Of a DNA stretch of 64,000 nt, positions 11,155-23,483 are shown piece by piece (position 1 is the first letter of the stretch; every line of letters starts with the position of its first letter). Below the pieces are notes generated by a model. The model was given only the letters and a program-made list of their open reading frames with translations. It was not told the DNA's origin and did not search any database. This DNA is from Alnus glutinosa (lineage: Eukaryota > Streptophyta > Magnoliopsida > Fagales > Betulaceae): contig NC_084892.1 in the NCBI RefSeq assembly GCF_958979055.1, positions 3,985,501-4,049,500 on the forward strand, written 5' to 3'. The translations under genes and the position numbers were made by a program.

Positions 11155-12210
11155 ATGGAGGAATCCACGATGCCAGGGCGATGTCTGACTCGGTCACCGT
11201 TAGACGAATCGTCTCACTGCCCTCCTACAATTGATTCTTCTCCTTACGACATCGTTTTTCGCATGCCTATAGGGAATGAAGGGAGGAAGATTTCGAGATG
11301 GTATGCAATTAAAGTTCTCGCCGACTGTCCTCTGCAGGTCGATAGTGAAGAGATCTTTCCATTTTGGGAAGGTGAACTACCAGACGCCTCTAGCTTTGCA
11401 GCCATAGCCCCCCATTTGTATTGTATCGGTGGCAGGCGTTACTTGGATCCTGATTCTCGTGAAACTGATGCTTATAAATTGGACGTTACCCGTCCATCGA
11501 AGGAGTGGATTCCTGTTATGTCAATGAATTCTCCCAGATTCCTTTGTAACATCTTGGTAGCAGACGGGAAGTTGCATGTGTTGGCCGGTGATTCTAGTAT
11601 TTATTCTTGTTCAAACGGCCTGGAACTTGAGGTTTTTGACCCGTTGACTCAAAAATGGGAAGAAGTGCCTGATGATCCTCCAGTTCCTCTGCAATCTCAA
11701 TTTATTTCTGCAGTTCTTGAGGATCCAACCAGGATTGTCGTTGCCACACAAACAGGACCATGTAATCGTATTTCGGATACTATTCCAAGTACTTTCTATG
11801 CATATGACGTGCGGTGTCGTTCCTGGGAGAAGTTTGCTGAGCGCGAGCTAGATACTAGATGTCCTCTGGGACATCTAGGAATTACTGTAACTGCAGGCAA
11901 TGCACTGTACTGGTTGACAGAACCCACAGAGTTGCTTTCCTACAACATATCCCAGGACCTGTGGCTCGAAGGGAATCTGAAAGGTCTGGGGATATCATTT
12001 CTTGATGGATATGATGATCCGCCTTTTCCTGGTTTCGGCCATCTGGAGAACCAAAAGTTCTACCTTTTGCAGTGTGTATCTATTCACGAAATTGAGTGTG
12101 TCACAGTTCATGTTGAGCCCACGCAGAAGGAGTTGGTTATATCGGTAGTTGCTATTCGGAAATATGTGACGAATCTCCCCAGCCTAGTATCGGATTGCCT
12201 TTCACTGTAA
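11155..12210 (+). CDS. Kelch-repeat protein
   Basis: A single open exon of 351 codons. I chose the ATG at 11,155 (MEESTMPGR). Upstream in-frame codons exist but lack an ATG; 11,170 and 11,263 are later alternatives. Kelch-type motifs are visible at about residues 80-126 (LYCIGGRRY, then KLDVTRPSKEWIPV) and 127-173 (VADGKLHVLAG, then LEVFDPLTQKWEEVP), with weaker blades to the C-terminus (YDVRCRSWEKF, ALYWLTEPTELLSYN). Such blades form a beta-propeller used for protein binding. Plant relatives often carry an N-terminal F-box that delivers targets to SCF ubiquitin ligases; no F-box consensus is visible here, so that role is not supported. The stop codon sits inside CTGTAAGTTTC, a perfect splice-donor word, so transcripts may splice at or just before the stop. 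The paralogue at 135-1,201 is broken. Confidence 0.82.
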   Translation: MEESTMPGRCLTRSPLDESSHCPPTIDSSPYDIVFRMPIGNEGRKISRWYAIKVLADCPLQVDSEEIFPFWEGELPDASSFAAIAPHLYCIGGRRYLDPDSRETDAYKLDVTRPSKEWIPVMSMNSPRFLCNILVADGKLHVLAGDSSIYSCSNGLELEVFDPLTQKWEEVPDDPPVPLQSQFISAVLEDPTRIVVATQTGPCNRISDTIPSTFYAYDVRCRSWEKFAERELDTRCPLGHLGITVTAGNALYWLTEPTELLSYNISQDLWLEGNLKGLGISFLDGYDDPPFPGFGHLENQKFYLLQCVSIHEIECVTVHVEPTQKELVISVVAIRKYVTNLPSLVSDCLSL

Positions 12211-13255
12211 GTTTCGTGCTTTCTCTCGATATATATTCCTTTCTTTTTTTCCCAAACACAACATTTACCGTGCACAACTAGTCTTCCATAATATTTTGGC
12301 TAGCTAGTACGCGTACTTTGATATTCATAACTAAAATTTGGATACTAGAAGGATGTTAATTTGGAGGAAAACAACGAGGGATCAAGCTCAATACTTCATC
12401 TTGATGGACTTTTGAGTCTCTTTTCGGCATTGAATTTTTCTATCTTAGAAGTGAAGGTTTCATAGATAGAAATAAAAAGTGGTATGAGGTAGCTGTTATA
12501 TCACAGGAGCCTCAATATCACTCATTCAAATGAGGTGAAATTTATTAATGATGCTATTTTCTTATAGTGTGTACCATATTGTTTTTCCAACTAATTAATA
12601 GTGAGGAAATATATGAAGTGTGCATCCTGTTGTGGCTGATTTGATATATGTGAGGTATGAAGCGGGAGTACATATAGTCTCTAACAAGAATAGCAAAAGG
12701 ATGAAATACGCATGGTCTCATTTGATACCTACAAATCATCGGGTGTGCATAAAGAAATCTTCAAAATGCTGGCAATCTAGAATAGTATTGCTGCCTTTTT
12801 CGAAAATGCTGGCAATCTAAAATTTCACCTAATTTGAATGAGTGATATTGAGGCTCCTGTGATATAACAGCTATCTCAGACCACTTTTTATTTCTATCTA
12901 CGAAACCTTCACTTCTAAGATATATAGAAAAATTCAATGCCGAAAAGAGCTAGCGAGACTCAAAAGTCCATTTTTTTTATTTATTTTTTTTATTCGGTCC
13001 CTTTCCCTTTGGGCGGGTCTCTTGGAAAATTGGATATAGCCATATAGGTGTCAGATTTTGGTGTATTTCCTTGGCTCTATGCTTGTACAATGGATTTCTT
13101 AACTATATATGAGGTATTAACTGCTTGGATTTGATTGTCAAAATAAGCATGTATGCAAAGAACTTTTTAAGAACAAATGCTTTTTCAAAAAATTAATGGG
13201 GGAAAGATGATGATTAATATAATTGAAAATTTTGATTCATAATTTTTGAGTTGGA

Positions 13256-14045
13256 TGAGCAATATTTTTTTCAAATGAAATTTTATGAACATCCTTAGCT
13301 ATATTCTGTTTTTTTGTTTTTCTATGACATTTTCTTCAATTGAGGAGAAAATTTGTGACTTTAGTAAGGGACTCTAGATCTTAATTACATTAATCAAGTG
13401 ATAGGTAGAAGAAAACCTTTCTCAATAAAGAATGTAGCTAGACACTATGTTGTGGTGATTTCTTGCGGTTTATAGTCTTGTAGAAGGTGAGCTTGTCTAA
13501 GTGCATGTGGTTGCTTTCACAGTGCCATTGACACTGGTAAACTCTTAAACTAACCATTCCTTCCCTAGTTGTCTCATTATGGTATTAATAGTACTTTGAG
13601 GGTGTTGCACACCATCTAGTTTGGATGTCAAACATGCTTGATATATTTGTAAATTTCTTTTGCAGAAACATTCATGGACAAGAAATTTTAGTTCTTTGCA
13701 AGATCTTTAGAATCTACCAGAAATGTGTGTTATCATGTAATTTAAATATCTTCAAGATCTTAGGAGTCTACAATTATTAAGAGACTAACACGTACATTCA
13801 TCAAAAGTTAACCTACGATCCTCTTAATGTAGTTCTTGAGCATGACGTACTTGTAAATTTGTAATAGGACTTATGGTGCTGCCATCAATTTTTTTCCTTA
13901 ACCATGCACTAGGAGGAGAAAATTTAATGTTGCTGTTGGTTATTTGTGTAAGTGCTAATGGGTGTTAAACTTGCAGAGGTAAGCATGAAGTACAAATTAG
14001 CGAAGAAGCCAGTCAAGAATCAAAAAACAAAAGAATGAAGTACAA
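13256..14045. repeat. Internal tandem duplication, first unit
   Basis: This stretch, from CAAATGAAATTTTATGA to the TACAAATTAGCGAAGAAGCC region, recurs at 14,957-15,790. It includes TTTTGCAG/AAACATTCATGG and AACTTGCAG splice-like sites and the phrase GTTGCACACCATCTAG. Confidence 0.85.
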
Positions 14046-14956
14046 TGAGGAAAGAGAAGACTTTGATGATTCCATCATGCATGATTGAGTTGGGACAACT
14101 TCTGGATAGGTATCCTACGTCTGATCTGAATTTTTGATGGTTAAAGAAAATTAAGAGATTCTATAGACGAAATACAGGGTTATGCTTCTGGCGGCAACAT
14201 GTTATATATAGGGTGGTGGTCTCGCTTATGGGGTGAAATCAATACGTTCAAATTAAGAAGAAATATTTGAATATAAATCTCATCGATCTCATAAATATCA
14301 TACCAAATCCCATCAATCCAATTGATCTCTTTTTTGAGAAATACGATAAATCTAAATCATACAAGTAAAGAGATTTATTCATAGATAAGAAATAGAAAAA
14401 ACGTGAATGGTGATTTGGATCTATTATGCACCTCTGCTTTTAGCATTGGGTCGACCTCATGCAATAACTGCCATAGATCTATTGTATCTTTTGTTGCATT
14501 TCTTCTGGAACATTCACAAACATTTTTTATTATTATTATTGGATCAACTACCATAAACTCAATGCGACTGAATTGATTATCTTTGTGTATAAGGATACTA
14601 GATTACCCATTATAAAATATTTAAAAATCATCACAAACTTCCCTTTTTCTTTTCTATTGCAATTTTGTATTATTATATGATGATTTTTTAGATTTCCATA
14701 TAAAGTTGCTTTGAGGGTTCCTATAAAATGATCCCCATGAATCGGATACTACTATGCTATTTCCTATGCTTGTATTAGGCATAATTGTAGGTTGCTTTCT
14801 AATTAAGTGACTATAGTCTAGGTTAGGTATTCTCTATTCCATGTTCTTAGAGCATTCTTAGTATACTCATCAGATTTTAGGAAAACTTCACTTATAACCT
14901 TTGATCTTTCATCACTTTTGAAAAAAGGTACCAAAACTTTAAAAAGTGTCAATTTA

Positions 14957-15790
14957 GCTAATGTTATTCTCAATTTTTTTTTTCAAATGAAATTTTATGA
15001 CATTTTTTGTTTTTTGTTTTTCTATGACATTTTCTTCAATTAAGGAGGAGAAAATTTATAAATTTGTGACTTTAGTAAGGGACTCTAGATCTTAATTACA
15101 TTAATCAAGTGATAGGTAGAAAACCTTTCTCAATAAAGCATGTAGCTAGACACTATATTGTGGTGATTTCTTGCGGTTTATAGTCTTGTAGAAGGTGAGC
15201 TTGTCTAAGTGCATGTGGTTGCTTTCACAGTGCCATTGACACTGGTAAACTCTTAAACTAACCATTCCTTCCCTAGTTGTCTCATTATGGTATTAATAGT
15301 TTGAGGGTGTTGCACACCATCTAGTTTGGATGTCAAACATGCTTGATATATTTGTAAATTTCTTTTGCAGAAACATTCATGGACAAGAAATTTTAGTTAT
15401 TTGCAAGATCTTTAGAATCTACCAAAAATGTGTGTTGACATGTAATTTAAATATCTTCAAGATCTTAGATGTCTACAATTATTAAGAGACTAACACGTAC
15501 ATTCATTAAAAGTTAACCTACGACCCTCTAAATGTAGTTCTTGAGCATGATGCACTTGTAAAATTGTAATAGGCCTTATGGTGCTGCCATCAATTTTTTT
15601 CCTTAACCATGCATAGGACTAGGAGCAAATTTAATGTGCACATAAGAATGACGTTCTGATGGCTATTTGTGTAAGTGCTAATGGGTGTTAAACTTGCAGG
15701 GGTAAGCATGAAGTACAAATTAGCGAAGAAGCCATGCAAGAATCAAAAAAATAAAAAAATGAAGCACCAAGAGGAAAGAGAATTATAATT
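14957..15790. repeat. Internal tandem duplication, second unit
   Basis: The second copy of 13,256-14,045, about 1.7 kb downstream. Copy A keeps only the tail of this unit (about 3,594-3,735), so the internal duplication predates the large one and A later lost about 0.7 kb. Confidence 0.82.
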
Positions 15791-16743
15791 GTAGGTTGCT
15801 TTCTTAATTGACTATATTCTAGGTTAGGTATTCTCTATTCCATGTTCTTATGCAAGCGCTTTATTAGAAGATCATGACATTGTCCAATGCTCCTACGTAA
15901 ATATGTTTTCATTTTTGTTGCATCAAAAGGCTTGTTGAGGCTGGCGATATTTCAAAAAATATGTTTTCATTTTTGTTGAGGCTGGTGATACAGAAAATTA
16001 TTGTTGTTGCGTCAAAAGGCTTGCAAGTTGAAGTAGAGGTCGATTCACATGGAATGGAAGTTACTCAAGTAAAATTTGTATTATCATGCATAAAAGTAAA
16101 ATGACTTTTATATTGTTTTGTTTTCTTGCTAAGAAGAAGTAGAGCCATGCTAAGAAGAAGTCTAGCAATGGAATGATACTTAATTTGAATTTAACTTGGC
16201 TAAATAGAAATAATTAAACTAGAGTTAAGAGAAGAAAAAAAAAATTAATGGGAAAACACTAGGACTTTGGATCCAATTCTTCTTGAGATGTACATCTTTA
16301 ATTCAACTAGATGATTAACTCCCGTAATCGGAAGATAGGATAATTATACACTAATTAAAACAAATAAAGTTGATTATATGTTTGATTGAAAATTGGAAAA
16401 AATTTACTTAACTCTCTTAAAGTTCCATCACTTTTGAAATCATCCTTCTAAAATTAAAAAAACTCTTAATTTAGTGTTCACTTTTTAACTTTTTTTGCAA
16501 TGTCACTCATTCCGTTAGAGTTTGGGGTTATTTAGATGGCAAATTGGTGAAACGACATTTATACTCCTTTTTTTTTAAGGAAAAAATCAAATTTATCCTT
16601 AATTAAAAATTTAAAATTAAAAAATAAAAATAAATTAAAAAAAAAAACAATGTATTTTGAGAATTTCATGGCCTCTGTTAATGGTAAGATAACATTGCAA
16701 AAAATTGAAAGTTTGACAAAATGAATTGAGAATTATTGAACTT

Positions 16744-17632
16744 TGTTGGGGATAAAATTAACCTCAAAGACACGTGGATTCTGAAATATCTCGGAGTTAC
16801 GTCTCGGACATTCGTTACGACCCAGCAAAGGAAGATCGTCTAGGTATAATGACCTCTCAGTCTTATCAAACCTGGTGACGGTATGAAATATCCTGAGATC
16901 TCCTAGTCTGATCGGAGCGAACATATCTCGGATATTTGTGCCTCGGAGTAATAACGTCTCGGGGTAATATCAAGCCGGTGTGATGGCACCTCAGGGTGAT
17001 ATCAAACCGGTGTGACAACACCTCGGAGTAATAAACGTCTCGGCGTAACAACATCTCGGACCTTCCACAACCCTGTTATGGTGCGGCAATATTCCGAGAT
17101 CTCTAAGTCGGAGCGAATACATCTCGGATATTATCACCTCGGAGGTTGGCTGAAGTATGCCGCAGTTGTCTTAGAATGCGATAAGGATAGTATGCCAGAA
17201 GATCAGGGATAAGTCTCAATTCCATAATTAATGGGATAAGGTAGTTATTGACACAGAATTAAGATTAAAGAGGTACGAACGCAATCAACTTCGGACTCTG
17301 CAATTTCATTCGAATTCCCTGAAGATAAGGTTAAAGTTCAACCAAGCTAGGACTCAAACTCCTAATCCAACTAGGCGTCAAGAATTCTGGTAAGACCGCA
17401 AGTCCGGCCTATAAATAAGACCGTAGCACCAGGTATGAAAACACGAATTCTCTGAGCTCTTGAAATTAAAAACACTCTTCAGAAAATTGATTTGAACTGA
17501 CTTAGCCATCGGAGTGGGCATAGTCGGCACCCCCGACGAGTTGTTTGTTCTTTTGCAGGATTGAGGTTGTAGATCAGAACCCAGTAACGAATTACTAGGC
17601 GACACGTCACCATACCGAAAACTGTACCAACA
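16744..17632. mobile_element. Solo LTR, 889 bp
   Basis: It begins TGTTGG and ends CCAACA, giving perfect 6-bp inverted ends of the LTR type, and is flanked by a perfect 5-bp target duplication AACTT (16,739-16,743 and 17,633-17,637). Copy A has the uninterrupted site near 4,665. Inside is a set of short repeats built on CTCGG (CACCTCGGAGTAATAA, ACGTCTCGG, at about 16,920-17,060) and a TATA box in GGCCTATAAATAAGACC (about 17,405). There is no coding region. It is what remains after recombination between the two LTRs of a full element, inserted after the segmental duplication. The superfamily cannot be told from the LTR alone. Confidence 0.92.
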
Positions 17633-17700
17633 AACTTTTAGAGGTAATTATAAAAGTGATGAAAGTTTAGGGGGTTAAGTTAGTATGGGCCATCATTGCA

Positions 17701-17843
17701 GGATCCTCTTCGGTTCAAGAGGAGCCAATTAGTTTAAGTAGAAGGGCAAACTTGTCATTTTACATTTTTTTTGAATAAATTTGCCCCTCCATTTCAACTA
17801 ACTGGTTTCTCACCGATTCATTTGAACCGAAGAAGATCCAAAT
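17701..17843. mobile_element. MITE (GGATCCTC termini), copy B
   Basis: The counterpart of 4,723-4,875, with GGATCCTCTTCGGTTC at the left and an inverse GAACCGAAGAAGATCC at the right. The flanks are CCATCATTGC and CCATTACTGC. Confidence 0.65.
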
Positions 17844-17889
17844 GCCATTACTGCTAGATAGGTAGGACAGTAGGAGGAACTTTCCCTTG

Positions 17890-18930
17890 GAATGAATAAT
17901 CTATGGTTGGTGCTTCCACATATCTGACAAGGAAGACGAGATGGACCATTGGAGAAAAGTTGGTATTGTTGAGAACCTTGGGGAATTTTGGTGGATAGCC
18001 TTGGAAATGTTGCTGCTACTTGGCATTTGGTGGGGGACCATAGAAGCCATCTTAGCCATGGTGTGGCTTTTGGGTGAAAGGACGTGATTGGAGCTTAATT
18101 AACAGAGGACCCATTATGCGGTGTCTTGTTTTTGGGCTGAAAATTACGATTTGGCCCTTTCTGAGAGTAAATTAAGAGCAAACGTGGAGGAATCAGTAGA
18201 GCATGAGCTTGCTGCTGATCGAGTAGCATTTAATGGCTGGGAAGTTTTGCGTGAAAATCTTCAAAAGGAAGTTGATTCTCTCGGGTGGCAAAAGAATATG
18301 CGAAATAAAGCTGTTAAAAAGAAGGATTTAAACCATTAATAATGAAAGAAATCAAATCTTCATCTGCCATAGGTTTACCTACAGTAGCTAACTCGTCTGA
18401 CCAAATCTTGGCATTCTGCAAGTATACTGAGCAGGACTTCGCTCCTTGATGCAAGTTCTGCAGTTGCTTCTTCAAATGTGAAATGTGAGATCATGGCTGC
18501 GAGGCAAATCTACTTGCTAAGGCAGTCCAAACTTGTCTCGAGGTATTGAGTCCATACATTGTTGACAATACCTTTTTTCGAGAGAGTGACATTGATCCAG
18601 CTAAGGATGCACTGATCCTTTCTATTCCAGAGACGAAATTTTGGATTGGGAACTTCTTTGCCTTGATCATCAGTCAAGGAATGCTGAGGGCACGGCTCAG
18701 ATCCGTCAACGATGCCCATAAGATCATTGCTACGCAATATAAGATCAAATTGTGTCAGCCATTTGAGATAATTGGTGCTTTCAAGTTTGACAGTCACCTG
18801 GTGATTGGGATTGGGTAAAGAGAAGGCAGAAGTATCCGTTGAGGTTGTCATAGTGGAGAGAGATAACAAAAATAAACGAAAATAAGGATCAAATGTTTTG
18901 ACGTGAGACTAAATATGCTCTGTTACCATG
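17890..18930 (-). mobile_element. Copia-type gag relic with PBS, copy B
   Basis: Minus strand: a primer-binding site (TGGTAACAGAGC) ends at 18,928, right after an LTR-type CA end at 18,929-18,930. A gag frame starts at the ATG at 18,851 (MTTSTDTSAF) and stays open to 18,510. It shows NYLKWLTQFDLILRSNDLMG and VDGSEPCPQ, the N-terminal region of copia gag. Further down the frame breaks and the zinc-knuckle region (about 17,900-17,960) is partly deleted compared with copy A. No enzyme domains remain. It is a 5' fragment inherited through the segmental duplication. Confidence 0.8.
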
Positions 18931-20204
18931 AAAACCTGAATGAGTGTATGCTTTGGCTAGCTACCAAAACAGAGAAGATAAGTTCATATAGACAATGTGA
19001 TTTGACATGTGCGTACAGATGCTTGGAACCCAATCCGTCTTGAAAAAATTCTCATGTGAGCTGTTTCTCCTATCATGCTCCATCTTTCTCGATCTACTGC
19101 CTACTTATTTTTAAACATGCTGACCATCTTTCCCCTGTAAATCTACTTTTAGTCTCTTGTAGTTGTAGAAATAGGTAAACATGCTCGAGTATGTAGGAAT
19201 AAATCATATCTATTTTCCCATTCTGTTGGAATATTGCTTTCAAATCCGAGTGTCAAACATTTGTGATAAGACTTGTCCCTCATGCGAGAACTTTTCTGAT
19301 GCCCCTGGAATTCTGCTGTTGCTGCTTCTCTTAAGTTTTCTTGGAAAGTCTTTAAGCTGCGATGCTTCTGAAATATCAATTGAATCTAAAAGTCCATAAT
19401 CCATTACAAATGGTGAGGTAATAGGTTACTGGTAGCCTGGTACGTAAAATGGTTGAAATTCTTCTGCAGTAATTGAAACCTTTGCTATTTTGTACCAAAT
19501 GCGATAAACACAGGGTACATGGATGGTAGGATGGTAGTCTGAATAGATTAAACTTCTAGCTATAGGAGCATCTTCAATAGAATAGACAAATGGCCATTTT
19601 TGATCTTTAGCAGAATATAGATTTATTTGCCTATTTTCTATTAACACTACAAATGTTGTTTATTATTTTTTGGGTAAATGTCTAATAAATCTCTGAGTTG
19701 GAGTGTAATTTGAATTCGATCCCTCATTTTTTTTAAATTAGAATTCGGTATTTAACTTTTTCAAGAATTTGAAACAAGCCCTTTCGTGATTTTTCCGTCC
19801 ATTTTCGCAACTTTCGTTAGTGCCGTGTCTGTATTTTCGCCACATCATCTAAAAATATTATTATTTTTATTTAATTATAAATTTATAAAATTAAAATTTA
19901 TCAGGGATCTATTAGACACCCCCCAAAAAACAAGGTACTCTATTTTAGAGGCTTTCTCACATATTCAAACTTATTTTTTTTATTTTTTTTTAGCAAAACG
20001 GAACCTCCCTGCCAATTATTATGAAACTTATTGTTGAAAATTTCAAATTTGTTCGCATTTTTAATTTTTTCCAACCCCTAATGCCAATGCCTGAAATCCA
20101 AACATCTACCAGTTTACATTTTGGAATCCAATCTAAAGCCCGTTTACGATAAATTACACTCTTGACCCACAAATCTACCTCTCTCTTTTTCTTTTTCTTT
20201 TTTC

Positions 20205-20246
<42 letters not shown>

Positions 20247-20796
20247 GATAAATCTACCTCTCTGATAGTCGTTTTATAAAGGAGAGTTGAAATGAATTAA
20301 TCCATGAGCTGGGTTTCAGCCCTTTCAACACTAAATAGCTAGCATGGGCACCCAGTTGGGTTCTTTTCCCAACTCCTAACCCGTTAAGCATTTTTCTATT
20401 GGGCTTGTAGGTTTATATAAACAAATTTTTGCTTCAAAATCAGTTGCTCTAATTTAATTTATTGATAGATAGAATTAAAATAATTTTCTTAATTTTTATT
20501 CATTATACAATGGGAGATGACCCTCACTATTTTCTTGAAAAGCGTTCCTGCCGTGGATAAAATTGATTTTAAATCTTTATATGACAGGACACTTTACCAA
20601 CAAGGAACGTGATCCTCTCCATTTGAAATATCACGTGAAATTGTTTTTACTCTATTATTTTCCTTATGCTTCTGTTTGGACAGATCGGAAAAAAAATATG
20701 ATAATTGATAACCCTTCTTACTCTATACTAGAGTAATTCTTACTAAGCTCACCGGCAGAATTGTGCCACAAAGTTTAAGAAACATGTCCAAAAATA
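18931..20796. other. Noncoding, conserved with copy A
   Basis: Aligns with 6,134-8,130. No gene is supported. About 19,137-19,345 holds sequence unlike copy A, where a MITE sits. A short ATT microsatellite lies at about 20,211-20,240. Confidence 0.5.
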
Positions 20797-21679
20797 AGGA
20801 TGTAAATAAATCAGTCCGTTCGACGATCGGCTTGATTCTCGTTTGGTTTAGCCCGATTCAAATTCGAACTTGATACTATAGAAATTCGCTCGTTACTGTA
20901 GAACCCCGTTCGATTAGTAAGTGGTACATACCCGACTCGCTCAACAAAACTCGATAGAAGCTCGCGAGTTAAGCTTTTTAAAGCTCGGCTAGATCACTCA
21001 CCGACTCGTTAGTCCGACTCATTAGCTCGTTCATATCTCTTATATATTACTAAAAATGAGTTATATAAATATAAGTATGTATATTAATAATTAAGCAATA
21101 TATGTTATATATGTTACTTAATATGTGTGTGTGTGTGTGTGTGTATTAGTTAACATACTAACTACTTAGTTCATAAACTAACATATTATCTAATTTATAA
21201 ACATATGCTAAGTAAATGTAATTAACTATATGTATGCTAAGTAAATGTAATTAACTGTATGTTACTCAATATTTTATATATATATAGACACACACACATA
21301 CATACACAGACGCATTAAATAAGCATATAGTACACTATCTAAGTAAATATTGTATTACATATTAAATATAATACTTTGATAATAGTATTTAGTATGTTAA
21401 ACTAACATATTAAGTTATTAATAGTTGTTTGGAAGTTGATCACACATTGAAAAATTTAATAGCCTACTTAGAGCTTTAGTTGAGTCGAGTTTGTCAAGTA
21501 ACCCAACTCGGCTCGAATGTCATTCTCAACGAGTTCGAGCTTGCCCAAATTTTAAACGAGCCTAACTTGAACACATATTTTATAGTTCGACTAGAATTCG
21601 AGTTCGACTATTTAAACTCGACTCATAAACAATTTAGTCTTAAAATTTTCAAATTTAATTCGACTCGATTACATCCCTA
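20797..21679. mobile_element. CTCGA-rich TIR-like element, copy B
   Basis: The partner of 8,131-9,116. The ends are clearer here: AGGATGTAAATAAATC at the left and, in reverse, AGGGATGTAATCGAGTC at the right. The body is rich in CTCGACTCG-like words. Confidence 0.5.
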
Positions 21680-22058
21680 TCCAAAAGCTTCAACAATCCC
21701 GATCACAAAAGTCACGAGTTAAGGACCCAAATTATCAATCCAAAATTGACTTTGCCCAAAATATGTGCACGTTTTTACTTTTTATTTTTATTTTTGTTTT
21801 AATCTCCCTCAAACAAATCAGGGATTTATAACAAAGAACAGTGGATCAACCCGTTAAATCAAACAAAAATGAAACCACAATAATGAAACCGACATTTAAT
21901 TGATGGACAGCATGTGCAACTATAGCAAAGTGACAAGGAACTTGATCGTACCGCCTTTTGGAGGTGACCCAGCGCCAGACAGTTCAATTGTCATTTAAAC
22001 CAACAATCCATTGATTTAGACGAGCCTCTAATTGCATAATTCGATAGCTCAAACAAAA

Positions 22059-23480
22059 CATATGCTTAATTGTACGTATTACGTTATGTGAACCAATATG
22101 CTTTGTGTGAGATTTCATTGCTACGTATTCTGTACGTAGTTAGTATTGAATCTTGGTATTTTACTACCCAATCGGCCCTACTCGACTCACCGCCAACTGA
22201 CGTTTGTCACTGCATTTTTGCTTTTGACTCCCAACTGAGTTGAACAAAATCCCTTGTTGCCCCCAACCCATTACTTTAGATTTTGACTTTTAATTTTTGA
22301 CATCATCAGCGGAATGAAATTAGTATGTTATGATTCAACGCTTAACATGTTTAATAAAAATTAGTTGAATTAGAGTTGAGTTATATAACTTTATACCCCT
22401 CCATTAATGTCAACACGCGATATTTAACGTTAATAATTTTTTACACAACTTGTAAATTAGGAGTAAAAATACGAGCGGTTAATAATTGTCTACTTACCGC
22501 TACCCGTTAACCGCCTAACTGCTTTTGTAGACGAATGGAAAAAATCACTAACCGCCTAAGACAGGGCAATAAGCAATTATAGAAGTAGGTGGAAGCAATT
22601 ACTAAATGCTAACTGCCTAATTATATGTATATAAAATAACCTCCGTTCATATGGGGTTTTAAATGACACCATATACTTCGCAAAAAAATAAAACAAAAAA
22701 GGACCCAAAAACATATAAAATAAGCCTTAAAAAAATTAAATGAAGGCCCAACACATAAAAATAAGCAAAAAAATAACTAAATTTAAAAGTGGTTATGTGG
22801 TACGATTATTCCTTTAAATAACCATTAACAAACTATTATTTTATAATCACTAACTGTAACCGTCTTTTCACCCATATTGTAAACTCAATACGAATTCAAC
22901 AAAAAATTAGCCAAATAGAAATAAAAGGCCAAACTCATTTTATGTATATCAAATGGAAGTTGACATATATAATTTTATACATATGCATGAATACTACTCA
23001 AATTTAAGAGGCTAAAACAAATTACCGTCTCAACTTAAGATGAGCCTCTTATTGCATTATTTAATGTGATAGCTCAAACCAAATATTGGAATCGTAATGC
23101 TTGCGCCATGTGAACCAATATAGTATATACTTCATTATTCCCGTTTTGTGTATTTGGTATTGTACTAAGCCAACTGATCGACCCGACCACCAACGGGCAT
23201 TTCACATTTGTCATTGTCGCTCTCATCCTACGGTCGTGTACATCATAATACAATTGTAATTTGACAGAGAGTTGTGGTCTATGTCCATGAATGTTGAGCC
23301 AACTAATTAACACTTTTATTTTACCTACTCCTATGCTAACTAAACTCTCGTCCGCCCAGCTGGTTCAAATTTTAAATGCGGGTCCCATCGACGTCCACGT
23401 CATCATTAACTCTCTCGCCTACATCTTAGCCAATGGCCACAACTTTTTTCACCTCTTGGGTCTTCGAGGAATCACTTTGT
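22059..23480. other. Noncoding, with decayed repeat
   Basis: No gene is supported. A stretch at about 22,440-22,880 is rich in CCGCTA, GTTAACCGC and CGGTTA words in both orientations, as in plant non-autonomous elements with AACCGC ends, but its termini are too decayed to define. At 23,040-23,120 a diverged copy of 22,020-22,100 occurs. Confidence 0.4.
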
Positions 23481-23483
23481 CTT

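Larger units (their letters stand above)
12211..16738. other. 3' flank of kelch gene with internal duplication
   Basis: AT-rich sequence conserved with copy A, without a recognisable protein. It has acceptor-like sites (TTTTGCAG at about 13,665 and 15,368; AACTTGCAG at about 13,970 and 15,690), consistent with 3'UTR introns of a longer kelch transcript. A small inverted pair near 12,455-12,535 and 12,830-12,915 (CTCAATATCACTCATTC and its reverse complement) flanks a piece that looks flipped or foldback-derived. No splice can be proved from sequence alone. Confidence 0.55.
11046..22058. repeat. Segmental duplication, copy B
   Basis: The tandem partner of 1-9,495, in the same orientation. It is longer mainly because of a fuller internal duplication (14.9-15.8 kb) and a solo LTR (16,744-17,632). 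It ends at GATAGCTCAAACAAAA near 22,058. A more diverged echo of this end (GATAGCTCAAACCAAATATTGG, with GTGAACCAATAT after it) occurs again at about 23,040-23,120. Confidence 0.93.
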
